Position numbers and translations under genes: made by a program. Of a stretch of 64,000 bases of DNA, positions 8,619 to 19,251 are shown piece by piece. The stretch's first letter is position 1, and every line of letters begins with the position of its first letter. The stretch lies in assembly GCA_017964005.1 (NCBI GenBank), contig JAGCSR010000031.1, positions 1-64,000 on the forward strand, read 5' to 3'. The notes beneath the pieces are model-generated. The model was not told the DNA's origin and ran no database searches. It saw only the letters and a list, made by a program, of their open reading frames with translations. The stretch comes from Clostridiales bacterium. GTDB lineage: Bacteria; Bacillota; Clostridia; Saccharofermentanales; Saccharofermentanaceae.

Positions 8619-9307
8619 ATATAGAGATACTTGCAGAAGATAAATCCGGTGCCGTTGTCGTGAAGAGGATGGTGGAGGCGATCTGCCGCAAAGAGTGTCA
8701 GGATATGCCGGCAATAGAAGTGCGCCCTCACAGAGGCTGCGGCAAGCTTCCCGGGGACTGGTCCGCCAAGCCCGGCAAGTTCGCGTCCGGCCTTCTGGAC
8801 CTCCTTCCCGCCAAGTGCCGGGCATACGATAACATCTATAAGGACGGCGACCTGATCTTAGCGGTCGTGATGGATTCGGATAACCACGATCCAAATGAAC
8901 TCCGGGCGCAGCTTTATTCCGTTACGAATAAATATGCCCCCGACATAAGATGCGTTATCGGTCTTTGCACGGAAGAAGTGGAAGCGTGGCTCCTGGGAGA
9001 CCGCAAAGCCCTTCTGGAAGCATATCCCGAAGCAAACGTTGATGTTATAGATTCCTACGAGCAGGACAGTGTGTGCGGAACATGGGAGCTCCTCTGCCGC
9101 GCGGTCTGTCCCGATACATACAGGAGCATAATCGAAGTAGGGTATCCAGCCATCGGTAACTACAAGGCCAAGTGGGCTGACAATATCTCCAACTTCATGT
9201 CACCCGACAGGAATATCTCCCCCAGCTTCCTCTTGTTCTCCAATGCCCTCACTGCGGCCCTCAAGAACCCTGTTCCCGTTAAGAGCATCCACAGGAGATC
9301 CTTCTGA
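8615..9307 (+). CDS. Toprim-like protein (DUF4276/RloB-like), partner of AAA ATPase
   Basis: 230 aa. The pattern of a Toprim fold is visible: an early acidic residue in ILAEDKSGA (Glu8), an Asp pair in VVMDSDNHD (Asp87 and Asp89), and a later TEEVEAWLLGD (119-129), which resembles DUF4276 proteins. Such proteins serve as nuclease or effector partners of OLD-like ATPases. It overlaps the ATPase by 4 nt and hemW by one base, so all three are probably translated from one message. The nuclease role is inferred, and the exact family needs a profile search. Confidence 0.7.
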   Translation: MNIEILAEDKSGAVVVKRMVEAICRKECQDMPAIEVRPHRGCGKLPGDWSAKPGKFASGLLDLLPAKCRAYDNIYKDGDLILAVVMDSDNHDPNELRAQLYSVTNKYAPDIRCVIGLCTEEVEAWLLGDRKALLEAYPEANVDVIDSYEQDSVCGTWELLCRAVCPDTYRSIIEVGYPAIGNYKAKWADNISNFMSPDRNISPSFLLFSNALTAALKNPVPVKSIHRRSF

Positions 9308-10497
9308 TGGGCAGGAGCTTTTATGTCCACATCCCGTTCTGTGAGCGAAAATGTCCCTATTGTGATTTCTATTCCGTTGCAGACAGGTCGGATGCAGCTT
9401 CATATATCGATGCGCTGATACAGGAGATACGGGCCTTCTCGGATTCCGGTGTCAGGTTCGATGACATAACGGATCTTCCTGATACTTTATATATCGGAGG
9501 CGGCACGCCTTCCTGCATTCCTGCGGAAGATATTGCAAGGATCGTAAGCAGTATAAGAGATCTGTTCGGTCTTCGCGGGGATGCCGAGATAACAACAGAA
9601 GTAAATCCTTCGTCTCTTACACCCGATAAGGCCTTAATCTATAAGGAATGCGGCATCAACCGTGTATCCATGGGCGTGCAGTCCCTGGATGATCAGGTCT
9701 TAAAGACCTTGGGAAGACTCCACGATTCCGAAGGCGCAAGACGCGCGATAGATATCCTTAAGAAAGCAGGCTTTGATAACATCTCCTGTGACCTTATGAG
9801 CGGGATCCCGGGGCAGACAGTAAGTTCCGCAGAAGAAAGCGCAAGAGAGCTTACTGAACTTGGGATAAAGCATGTGAGCTGTTATTCTCTAAGCATCGAG
9901 GAAGGAACACTTTTCGAGCAAAGATATAAAGACAATATTGAAGATCTGATCCCTCCGGAAGAAGAGCGGGAGATGTATCACAGGGTCAGGGCGCTTCTTG
10001 CAGCGAAAGGCCTTGCCCGTTACGAGATATCCAATAACTCCGTCGGAGGATACGAGAGCCGCCACAACTTAAACTACTGGGCAGGAGGGAACTACTATGC
10101 TTTCGGCGCCGCTGCGGCAGGTTATCTTCAGAATATGAGATTTATCCATCCGGCATCTGTTGCAGGATATATCGATTGCGCGCGCCAAGTGACACCGGAA
10201 GAACTGAAGGAATACTTTGACAGCAAAAAGGACGGGTCCGACCTTCTTACAACAACAGATATAATGACAGAAGAAGAGAAGATCAAAGAATACCCGTTCC
10301 TTGCCTTAAGGACTGCCATGGGCATGAGCCGGAAGGAATTTTCCGCAAGGTATCAGAAGACCATAGAAGCGGTCTTCGGCGATGCGGTCAGGAAGAATAT
10401 CGAAGAAGGTCTCCTGGTATCGGAAGGTGACCGGATATTCCTGTCTGACAGAGGATTTGATCTTGCGGATAAGGTTATAAGGGATATGATATGGTGA
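9307..10497 (+). CDS. hemW: HemW-type radical SAM protein (heme chaperone / HemN-like)
   Basis: 396 aa. The radical-SAM cluster motif is CERKCPYC (Cys12, Cys16, Cys19) after VHIPF, followed by YIGGGTPS and the TTEVNPSS and INRVSMGVQS motifs. This short HemN-like class lacks the extra N-terminal part of true coproporphyrinogen dehydrogenase and is thought to deliver heme. Usually hemW follows lepA; here it follows the ATPase/Toprim pair with a one-base overlap. No lepA is present in the window. Confidence 0.92.
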   Translation: MGRSFYVHIPFCERKCPYCDFYSVADRSDAASYIDALIQEIRAFSDSGVRFDDITDLPDTLYIGGGTPSCIPAEDIARIVSSIRDLFGLRGDAEITTEVNPSSLTPDKALIYKECGINRVSMGVQSLDDQVLKTLGRLHDSEGARRAIDILKKAGFDNISCDLMSGIPGQTVSSAEESARELTELGIKHVSCYSLSIEEGTLFEQRYKDNIEDLIPPEEEREMYHRVRALLAAKGLARYEISNNSVGGYESRHNLNYWAGGNYYAFGAAAAGYLQNMRFIHPASVAGYIDCARQVTPEELKEYFDSKKDGSDLLTTTDIMTEEEKIKEYPFLALRTAMGMSRKEFSARYQKTIEAVFGDAVRKNIEEGLLVSEGDRIFLSDRGFDLADKVIRDMIW

Positions 10498-10564
10498 AAA
10501 TTATGAGGATTTCAAAAAAATTGAGGTTTTTTCGAAAATAATGAAACCTGAGACCCCAGGATTG

Positions 10565-10589
10565 CACTTATATAAGTGAACGGCCGTTC
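10565..10589. promoter_or_regulatory. Two abutting perfect palindromes upstream of the ECF sigma gene
   Basis: CACTTATATAAGTG (10565-10578) and GAACGGCCGTTC (10578-10589) are perfect palindromes sharing one base. They lie between a GAAACC box at 10543-10548, which resembles ECF -35 elements, and the TTG start at 10615. An operator or autoregulatory region is likely; the binding protein is unknown. The 117-nt gap after hemW holds no other recognisable feature. Confidence 0.4.
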
Positions 10590-10614
10590 GAATAAACAAG
10601 TTGAGGTGAAGGAA

Positions 10615-11187
10615 TTGAAAGAAGCAGAAGCCCTGGCTTTGCTGAAGACAGGCGACGAGGAAGCATTGGAATGGTTTATTGACAGATACAGTGCCTATGT
10701 GGGGACTGTGGTCAATAACATCCTGAAGGGATCCATGAGCCGCGAAGATGTTGAAGAAGTGGTATCTGACGTGTTCGTAACCCTTTGGAGATCAGCCTCC
10801 AAGCTATACCCTCTGAACCTTAAAGGTTACTTGAGTCGCGTTGCCCGCAGTCTTTCCATGCAGAAATTGCGGGAGAGGGTGGACGGGCTCCCATTGGACG
10901 AGGACATTCTTATAATAGATGATTACTCGCTATTCGACAGACTTGATAAAGAAGATCAGGACGCTCAGGTGAGGAAGGCGGTATATTCACTTCCACAGCC
11001 TGACAAAGAGATCTTCCTGAGATTTTACTACTACTGTCAAAGCGTATCGGTAATCGCAGAACAGATGCAGATGAACCAGTCCACGATCAAGACCAGGCTA
11101 AGGCGGGGAAGAGAAAGACTTCGCACTCAACTTGAATCCATCAAAGAAATACAAGGGGGCGACCTTAATGCTGCAAAATATTTATGA
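10615..11187 (+). CDS. ECF-type RNA polymerase sigma factor
   Basis: 190-aa sigma-70 family factor. Region 2 covers about 5-80, with EEVVSDVFVTLWRSASKL matching the core-binding part, and region 4 about 120-180, with IAEQMQMNQSTIKTRLRRGRERL as the helix-turn-helix. Start TTG 10615 is chosen because GAGGTGAAGG lies 6 nt upstream; GTG 10576 would read through two palindromes. Its end overlaps the membrane anti-sigma-like gene by 20 nt, the usual ECF pairing. Confidence 0.9.
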   Translation: MKEAEALALLKTGDEEALEWFIDRYSAYVGTVVNNILKGSMSREDVEEVVSDVFVTLWRSASKLYPLNLKGYLSRVARSLSMQKLRERVDGLPLDEDILIIDDYSLFDRLDKEDQDAQVRKAVYSLPQPDKEIFLRFYYYCQSVSVIAEQMQMNQSTIKTRLRRGRERLRTQLESIKEIQGGDLNAAKYL

Positions 11188-12184
11188 CCTTATGGAAAAT
11201 ATTGAAGATTCTTCCGTTATGCTGGAAGAAACCAATGTCGTCTCCTCTGAAAGGATCAAGGAGTTGACAAAAATGAAAATACATAATGATTCAAACGTAA
11301 CTGTAAAACACACAAGACGCAACTGGAAAAAGACAATCCTGACAGTAAGTATCGCTGCGGCGGTCGTAACGGCAGTGGGTGCCGTATCTTTTGCGGCACT
11401 CAAGGGAGGACTTGAAGGAGTAGCTTTCGGGAATAATGGAAACGGGAATACAGAAGCAACAGAGCATGTTGAACAACCTGTCGACAGTGATGAGACAGGC
11501 GTTGCGGCAAAACAGACATCTGAAGATACCGACGTATATTCCGTAGATGATAAAGTCCAGATGATCTCTTTGCAGGGATTCTCTGACTCCCCCGAATACC
11601 TGGCTGCACAGGAATGGAAAGACTTTGAAGACGGATACGATAAGGACAGGAAGATCCTGGATCAGGTTGGCAATAAGGCAACAGAGTGGGATGAGAAGTA
11701 CGGAACATATGGTGTCTACTCTCAGGATATGGCTGACAAGGTCGACGAGATCGTATCCAAGTATAACCTTTCTCTCCACGGGAAGATCGAAAGTGCCGAA
11801 CAGCAGGATCTCGACGAGAAGTATGACGTTGTCATGAAGGATGCAACCTATGTGGGTTACTGCTTCCCTGACGGAACATTCCAGGTCGATGGCGAATTCG
11901 GCAAGTACGACTTCCAGCTGAGACGTACGGTCAAGGGAGTTCTCGATACGGTATATCTCAATGTCGGTATGATCAATGACTATGAGCAGTGGGAATATAA
12001 GACGGCAAGCGGCAAGACTGTCCAGCTCGCATTGAGCGAAGACAAGGCAGTCATCCTCGCAAATCTCGACGACAGCTTCGTAACCGTCAATGTCCTCTTA
12101 ACCTTGAGTGAAGACGGTCCGGTGCCCATGTCAAAGGCTGACCTTGAGAACATGGCAGATCAGATCAACTTTGCAACACTCTGA
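11168..12184 (+). CDS. Membrane anti-sigma-factor-like protein
   Basis: 338 aa from ATG 11168, which has AAGGGGGCG upstream; longer readings lie in the sigma gene. A cytoplasmic N-terminus of about 55 residues is followed by one membrane segment (TILTVSIAAAVVTAVGAVSF) and a large extracytoplasmic domain of unrecognised type. The gene is coupled to the ECF sigma gene, so it probably sequesters that sigma and senses an envelope signal. No zinc-binding HxxxCxxC anti-sigma motif is visible. Confidence 0.75.
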   Translation: MLQNIYDLMENIEDSSVMLEETNVVSSERIKELTKMKIHNDSNVTVKHTRRNWKKTILTVSIAAAVVTAVGAVSFAALKGGLEGVAFGNNGNGNTEATEHVEQPVDSDETGVAAKQTSEDTDVYSVDDKVQMISLQGFSDSPEYLAAQEWKDFEDGYDKDRKILDQVGNKATEWDEKYGTYGVYSQDMADKVDEIVSKYNLSLHGKIESAEQQDLDEKYDVVMKDATYVGYCFPDGTFQVDGEFGKYDFQLRRTVKGVLDTVYLNVGMINDYEQWEYKTASGKTVQLALSEDKAVILANLDDSFVTVNVLLTLSEDGPVPMSKADLENMADQINFATL

Positions 12185-12202
12185 TAAATCTTAAGTTACT
12201 GT

Positions 12203-12496
12203 TTAAGTTCCAAGCGGGGGCTGTCTCAGATGAGAGGCGGCCCCCTTTTGCTTGCTGATGTCACTTCTTTTCGTGGTATAAGATTTAAGATGATTCCTGC
12301 ACCTGTTTGCCGTCATGGTCATAAGGTAGGACTTCTCTTTATCCCGTCTTAAGGGGATATGCTTTTCCAGAAGCTTTACGAAAACATCCTGAACGATGTC
12401 CTCGGCGTCCTGCTTCGAGCCTACAGATGAGACTTCAAACCTGTAAAGATCATCCGAATAGGTATCAAAGAGCCTGATATCTTCTTCGTTTTTCAA
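12203..12496 (-). pseudogene. Remnant of an ECF sigma factor gene (region 2 only)
   Basis: 97-codon minus-strand frame from TTG 12496 with GGAGGGT 8 nt upstream. The first 75 residues are a clear sigma-70 region 2 (DAEDIVQDVFVKLL, then a YLMTMTANRCRNHL segment). Region 4, the DNA-binding half, is absent, and the last 20 residues read through the terminator of the convergent ECF operon. This looks like a truncated gene whose 3' part was lost. It may still be translated, but it could not recognise a -35 element. Confidence 0.75.
12216..12249 (+). terminator. Rho-independent terminator of the ECF operon
   Basis: GGGGGC (12216-12221) pairs with GCCCCC (12240-12245), with an inner GTCTC/GAGA extension, followed by TTTT. 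It overlaps the 3' end of the minus-strand sigma remnant. Confidence 0.8.
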
Positions 12497-12661
12497 TCTT
12501 TTACCCTCCGTGTTGTTTTTCGAGATCTCACTAATAGTACAATCCAGACTTACAGCTTCTCACATAATCTTCCGCGAAAACGTGATTTTTCGAAAACGGT
12601 GCGCCTGCCCTAAGAAAAATAAGGCAGAATATGGGCATTGCCTCTTTCGCTCCGATAATCA

Positions 12662-12690
12662 TTGACTTATTTTGTCATTAAGAGTATATT
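12662..12690 (+). promoter_or_regulatory. Sigma-A promoter of the hrcA operon
   Basis: TTGACT (12662-12667), 17-nt spacer, TATATT (12685-12690). The predicted transcription start falls inside the CIRCE operator immediately downstream. Confidence 0.85.
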
Positions 12691-12694
12691 CTAT

Positions 12695-12721
12695 TTGGCA
12701 CTCGATGAGTGAGAGTGCTAA
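12695..12721 (+). promoter_or_regulatory. CIRCE operator (HrcA binding site)
   Basis: TTGGCACTC-N9-GAGTGCTAA, one mismatch from the consensus inverted repeat TTAGCACTC-N9-GAGTGCTAA. It overlaps the start of transcription and precedes hrcA, so HrcA should repress its own operon until heat shock. Confidence 0.95.
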
Positions 12722-12744
12722 TCGAATGAAAGGAGCCTCTGAGA

Positions 12745-13797
12745 ATGGATCTGGATCCCCGCAAGAAGGAAGTCCTGCACGCCATCGTGGACGATTATGT
12801 GTCAACGTTCGAGCCGGTAGGTTCGAAGGCTTTGATCGAGCGCCACGGCTTTGACGTCAGTTCCGCGACACTTCGTAACGAGATGGCGGATCTTGAGCAT
12901 ATGGGGCTCCTGGAGAAGCCTCATACATCTGCAGGCCGTATCCCGTCGGATAAGGGATACAGGGAATATGTTGATTCCCTGATGAAGGTGGAGCCTCTGT
13001 CGAAGAAGGAGCAGGCCAAGATCGAAGAGAATATCAAGTCTTCGGTGGGAGAACTGGGTGACCTTATCAAGGGTGCCGCGGATACTCTGTCCCAGGCAAC
13101 GGGCTTTGTAAGCCTTACCTGTTCCCCCAGGCTTAAGAAGAGCTATCTTACACAGCTCAAGATGTTGATGATCGAGCCGGGCAAGGCTCTGGTCGTTGTT
13201 GTGCTGTCGGCAGGTGTCGTCAAGGATAAGCTGGTCAGGATCCCCAACTTCATTACGGATAAGCAGATCTTCGATATCTCTAATGCGATCGAGAAGAATA
13301 TAACGGGAAAGCCTCTGGATGAGATCACACTGATCACAGTATCCTCTGCTCTTAAGGGCGGATCGGATATCCCGGATTCTTTGCTTAATCAGGTGCTGTA
13401 CGAAGCGTACGCGGCGATCAAGCAGGCCGACAGGATGGATGTATATCTGGAAGGCGAGCACAGGATGCTGTCCCTGCCCGACTTCAGTTCCATGGGACGC
13501 GCGACCCAGCTTCTGGGATCTCTTGCCGATGACGGCATGGTCGCAGGATATCTGAACGAGATGGAAGCTCAGGAGAAGCATAATCAGGATTCCTATATGA
13601 TCAGGATCGGCCAGGAGATCACTTTGGAGGGCTTCGACGACTGCAGTTTCATCACGACCACCTACAATATGGGCGACGGCGTACAGGGCAATATAGGCGT
13701 TATAGGACCGAAGAGAATGGAATATTCGAAGGTCATATCACAGATCGATTTCGTCAAGAAGAACCTTGATGAACAGATAAAGATAATAAACGAATAA
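12745..13797 (+). CDS. hrcA: Heat-inducible transcription repressor HrcA
   Basis: 350 aa. The N-terminal winged helix (about 1-75) includes SSATLRNEMADLEHMGLLEKPHTSAGRIPSDKG-type sequence, the family hallmark; a GAF-like middle domain follows. Start ATG 12745 is preceded by AAAGGAG. HrcA binds the CIRCE site at 12695-12721 and is kept active by GroEL in related bacteria. It is the first gene of hrcA-grpE-clpP-dnaK-dnaJ-prmA. Confidence 0.96.
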   Translation: MDLDPRKKEVLHAIVDDYVSTFEPVGSKALIERHGFDVSSATLRNEMADLEHMGLLEKPHTSAGRIPSDKGYREYVDSLMKVEPLSKKEQAKIEENIKSSVGELGDLIKGAADTLSQATGFVSLTCSPRLKKSYLTQLKMLMIEPGKALVVVVLSAGVVKDKLVRIPNFITDKQIFDISNAIEKNITGKPLDEITLITVSSALKGGSDIPDSLLNQVLYEAYAAIKQADRMDVYLEGEHRMLSLPDFSSMGRATQLLGSLADDGMVAGYLNEMEAQEKHNQDSYMIRIGQEITLEGFDDCSFITTTYNMGDGVQGNIGVIGPKRMEYSKVISQIDFVKKNLDEQIKIINE

Positions 13798-13812
13798 GAA
13801 AGGATGGATGAC

Positions 13813-14424
13813 ATGGACAACAACGATGAGATCTTTTTCCCGCAGGATGACGAGGCTCTTGATGAGACCGGTCCCGTAAGCGGGGAGGAATCTTCGGAAG
13901 ATGATGTTTTCGATGCGGCAGCACCTGATACCGAAGAGGACGATCTTGATGAAGAGGAAGAAGAGGAAGCCATAGCAGACGATCCTTCTTCCGACAGGAA
14001 TGAACTTGAGGCAAGATACATGAGCCTCTACGCGGAGTATGAGAATTACCGCAAGAGGAGCATTAAGGAGAAGGAGAGCCTTTATGCAGATGCCGTAGCA
14101 GACGTAACCGGAAGTTTCTTAGGCATCATGGATAACATCGACAGGGCTCTTGAGACGGCAAAGAGCGCAGATACCAATTCGGCAGAAGATGTCCTGAAGG
14201 GCATCGAGATGATCTCCAAGCAGACGGCAGACGTTCTGGCTAAGATCGGAGTCGAGGAGATCGAATGCAAGGCAGGAGATGTTTTCGATCCGGCGATTGC
14301 CGAAGCGGTGATGCACATTGATGATGAATCTTTAGGCGAAGGCGTTGTATCAGCGGTTTTCGCTAAAGGATATAAGTACAAAGACAAAGTGATCAGACAC
14401 GCAGTGGTCCAGGTCGCAAATTAA
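13813..14424 (+). CDS. grpE: Nucleotide exchange factor GrpE
   Basis: Releases ADP from DnaK in the Hsp70 cycle. About 203 aa: a very acidic N-terminus (to about 60), a long helix containing [18 protein letters not shown], and the C-terminal beta domain with [11 protein letters not shown] and [11 protein letters not shown] prefer ATG 13813 because AAGGA (13800-13804) is then 8 nt away; ATG 13804 overlaps it. The following gene is clpP rather than dnaK. Confidence 0.95.
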   Translation: MDNNDEIFFPQDDEALDETGPVSGEESSEDDVFDAAAPDTEEDDLDEEEEEEAIADDPSSDRNELEARYMSLYAEYENYRKRSIKEKESLYADAVADVTGSFLGIMDNIDRALETAKSADTNSAEDVLKGIEMISKQTADVLAKIGVEEIECKAGDVFDPAIAEAVMHIDDESLGEGVVSAVFAKGYKYKDKVIRHAVVQVAN

Positions 14425-14443
14425 ATCTAAAGGAGAAACAACT

Positions 14444-15058
14444 ATGGAATTTAACGAGTATATGGGATTAAGATCCAGCCTGGTACCCACTGTAATCGAG
14501 CAGTCCTCAAGAGGAGAAAGAGCATATGATATATTCTCGAGGCTCTTAAAGGAGAGGATCGTCATCCTGTCCGAGGAAGTAAATCACGTAACTGCAAGCC
14601 TTATCACGGCACAGCTCCTCTTCCTGGAGGCAGAAGATCCCGATAAGGACATCCAGTTCTACATCAACAGCCCCGGAGGATCCGTATCCGACGGTCTTAT
14701 GATCTACGATACGATGAAGCTCATCAAGCCTGACGTTCAGACCATCTGCATGGGTATGGCAGCATCCATGGGTTCTGTCCTTCTCGCAGCGGGAACACCC
14801 GGCAAGAGATGCATCCTTCCCAACGCTGAGGTCATGATCCACCAGCCTTTGGGCGGCGCTCAGGGTCAGGCAACAGAGATCCTGATCGCTGCAGACCACA
14901 TCAGGGATACAAGGCAGAGACTGAACCAGATCCTGGCTGATTCCTGCGGCAAGCCGATCGAGAAGATCATGGAAGACACAGACCGCGATCACTGGATGAA
15001 GGCAGAAGAAGCATTGGAATACGGGATCGTAGATAAGATCCTTGCAAGTAAGAAATAA
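14444..15058 (+). CDS. clpP: ATP-dependent Clp protease proteolytic subunit
   Basis: 204-aa serine protease subunit that forms tetradecamers with Clp/Hsp100 ATPases. The catalytic triad is visible: Ser in GMAASMGS, His in MIHQP and Asp in [15 protein letters not shown] precedes ATG 14444. It lies between grpE and dnaK on the same strand with 19-nt and 29-nt gaps, so it should be under CIRCE/HrcA control. clpP is more often next to clpX or tig. Confidence 0.96.
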   Translation: MEFNEYMGLRSSLVPTVIEQSSRGERAYDIFSRLLKERIVILSEEVNHVTASLITAQLLFLEAEDPDKDIQFYINSPGGSVSDGLMIYDTMKLIKPDVQTICMGMAASMGSVLLAAGTPGKRCILPNAEVMIHQPLGGAQGQATEILIAADHIRDTRQRLNQILADSCGKPIEKIMEDTDRDHWMKAEEALEYGIVDKILASKK

Positions 15059-15066
15059 TCCGGTAA

Positions 15067-16950
<1,884 letters not shown>

Positions 16951-16978
16951 TATCCCCTGACTATAAGGAGAGATCGCT

Positions 16979-18118
16979 TTGGCAGATTCAACGAGAGATT
17001 ATTATGAGGTGTTGGGCGTAAGCCGCAATGCCACCGAAGAAGAATTAAAGAAAGCATATCGCCAGACAGCCAAGAAGTATCACCCGGACTTAAATCCGGG
17101 TGATGCCGAGGCTGAGGCGAAGTTCAAAGAGGCCAACGAAGCGTACGCTGTCCTGTCGGATGCCGACAAGCGCGCACGCTATGACCGTTTCGGACATGCA
17201 GGCGTTGACGGTGCCGCGGCAGGCGCGGGATTCAACGCAGCCGAGTTCGACTTCGGCGACCTGGGAGACCTGTTCGGATCCATCTTCGGCGGATTCGGCG
17301 GAGGTTCCCGCAGAAGGAACGGCCCCATGCAGGGAGCCAACCTCAAGTACGGCATGAGCCTTACATTCATGGAGGCGGCTTTCGGATGCGAGAAAGATAT
17401 CAACATCAGCAAGGAAGACCTGTGTTCTGCCTGTAACGGTTCGGGCGCCCAGCCAGGAACCACACCGGAGACATGTCCTACCTGCCGGGGCGCAGGACGC
17501 GTTCAGCAACAGACCCAGACCCTGTTCGGTATGACCATGGTCACCAAGGACTGTCCCACATGTCAGGGAAGAGGCACGGTCATCAAGACCCCTTGTACCC
17601 AGTGCCGCGGAGCCGGCCGCAGACAGATCAAGAAGTCCTTGCATATCAAGGTTCCCGCAGGTGTCGATACCGGTGATTATCTGCCTCTCAAGGGCGAAGG
17701 TGAGCCCGGCAGGAACGGCGGTCCTTACGGAGACCTTTATGTGCAGTTCAAGGTCAAGAGCCATGATGTTTTCGCAAGGAGCGGCATGAACACCTCCTGT
17801 GACGTGCCGATCACCATGACCCAGGCGGCTCTCGGAGGTTCCATCGAACTTCCTACGATCGACGGAACCGTCTCTTATCAGATCAAAGAGGGCACTCAGC
17901 CCGGCGATACGTATACTATCCGCGGAAGGGGTATCCCAAACAAGAACAATCCCAATTCCCGTGGGGACCATACCTGCAGGTTCGTTGTGGAAGTGCCGCA
18001 GCGCCTGTCGGAAGACCAGAAGAGGAAACTTCGCGAATTTGAAGCGACACTGACAGACCGCAACTACGTCAAGCGCTCCGGATTCTTCACAAAGATAAAA
18101 GGTATATTCAACAAATGA
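16979..18118 (+). CDS. dnaJ: Chaperone DnaJ (Hsp40)
   Basis: 379-aa type I J-protein that stimulates DnaK. It has a J domain with HPD in [10 protein letters not shown], a Gly/Phe-rich linker (about 75-110), four CxxCxGxG-type zinc repeats ([32 protein letters not shown]) and the C-terminal substrate domains. The start is TTG 16979 with AAGGAGAG upstream. Its last bases overlap prmA (ATGA). Confidence 0.96.
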   Translation: MADSTRDYYEVLGVSRNATEEELKKAYRQTAKKYHPDLNPGDAEAEAKFKEANEAYAVLSDADKRARYDRFGHAGVDGAAAGAGFNAAEFDFGDLGDLFGSIFGGFGGGSRRRNGPMQGANLKYGMSLTFMEAAFGCEKDINISKEDLCSACNGSGAQPGTTPETCPTCRGAGRVQQQTQTLFGMTMVTKDCPTCQGRGTVIKTPCTQCRGAGRRQIKKSLHIKVPAGVDTGDYLPLKGEGEPGRNGGPYGDLYVQFKVKSHDVFARSGMNTSCDVPITMTQAALGGSIELPTIDGTVSYQIKEGTQPGDTYTIRGRGIPNKNNPNSRGDHTCRFVVEVPQRLSEDQKRKLREFEATLTDRNYVKRSGFFTKIKGIFNK

Positions 18119-19143
18119 GATGGGCAGAGTTTACGATCTATACGACAGATGAAGCTTCCGATGCCGTCTGCGAGATGCTTACCGGCATCGGCGCCGACGG
18201 TATAGCTATATGCGATCCTGATGAGATCAGAAGGATATTGGAAGATCCCGCAAGCCTCACATATGCGGATGAAGGCTTTATCGACAGCTTAGGCGAGAAG
18301 GTCGTCATCAAGGCGTATTTTGCCGAGCTTGACGACGGCTATATAAGGCTTGGCGCCAAGGAAGAAGAGTTCGTAAACGACGAGTTCATAAACATGATCT
18401 ACGGCAATATCACGGGCAAATCCGTGACAACCGAAGAAGCAAAAGAACTGCTCTCTTCCAAGCTTTCTGATATCGGAGAATTCCTGGATGTGGGCGAAGG
18501 CCTTAAGAACTTTAAGTACGTCAAGGACGAGGACTGGGCCAATAACTGGAAGCAGGACTATAAGGCATTCAAGATCTCTGACCGCGTTGCCATAGTGCCT
18601 TCATGGCTCCCTCTTGATTCTATCGACGCTCAGGTGAAAATAATGCTGGATCCCGGTTCCGCCTTCGGCACGGGGACCCATGAGACCACATCCATGTGTG
18701 CGGAATTTATAGACCAACTGGTGACGGATTCATCTTCCGTACTGGATCTTGGCACGGGTTCGGGTATCCTTGCCATAATCGCGGATAAGCTGGGAGCAAG
18801 AGAAGTCGAGGCGATAGATATCGACAAGCTGGCAGTGGATGTCGCAAAGGAGAACCTTGAGATCAACGGGTGTCCCGATGTGGTCTGCCACACGGGCGAA
18901 CTCAAGGATGCCGCTAAGGACGGGTACGATCTTATCATTGCCAACATCATCGCCGACGTTATCGCCATGATAGCACCCGACTTCCCGGGTAAGCTCAATC
19001 CCGGAGGAAAGATCATTTGTTCGGGAATAATTAATACAAAAGAACCAAAAGTCCTCGAAGCCTTTAAACAAGCGGGTTTGGAGGTTGTTGACAGGCGCGA
19101 GAAGAACGATTGGGTAGCTCTTGTCGTAAAATCCATTGGTTAA
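18115..19143 (+). CDS. prmA: Ribosomal protein L11 methyltransferase
   Basis: 342 aa. The N-terminal substrate-recognition part is followed by the SAM-dependent methyltransferase domain with [27 protein letters not shown] and the NPPY-like [10 protein letters not shown]. Placement after dnaJ is typical of Clostridia. No rsmE follows, although it often does. No convincing terminator was seen in the 108-nt gap after the gene. Confidence 0.95.
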   Translation: MRWAEFTIYTTDEASDAVCEMLTGIGADGIAICDPDEIRRILEDPASLTYADEGFIDSLGEKVVIKAYFAELDDGYIRLGAKEEEFVNDEFINMIYGNITGKSVTTEEAKELLSSKLSDIGEFLDVGEGLKNFKYVKDEDWANNWKQDYKAFKISDRVAIVPSWLPLDSIDAQVKIMLDPGSAFGTGTHETTSMCAEFIDQLVTDSSSVLDLGTGSGILAIIADKLGAREVEAIDIDKLAVDVAKENLEINGCPDVVCHTGELKDAAKDGYDLIIANIIADVIAMIAPDFPGKLNPGGKIICSGIINTKEPKVLEAFKQAGLEVVDRREKNDWVALVVKSIG

Positions 19144-19251
19144 TCTGACGAAATTTACGTCTTTATTTATATCTATTGGCTTGTGTTTTAATCTCCGCCC
19201 CGAGAGTACAATTAAATTGTAGTTTTATATCAACGCAATCGGGGCACAGTA

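Noticed and set aside
12606-12632. CTGCC/GGCAG hairpin upstream of hrcA
   Set aside because: The stem is short, has no T-run in either direction and is not linked to a gene end.
17090-17971. A 293-codon minus-strand frame inside dnaJ
   Set aside because: Antisense shadow of a fully conserved dnaJ.
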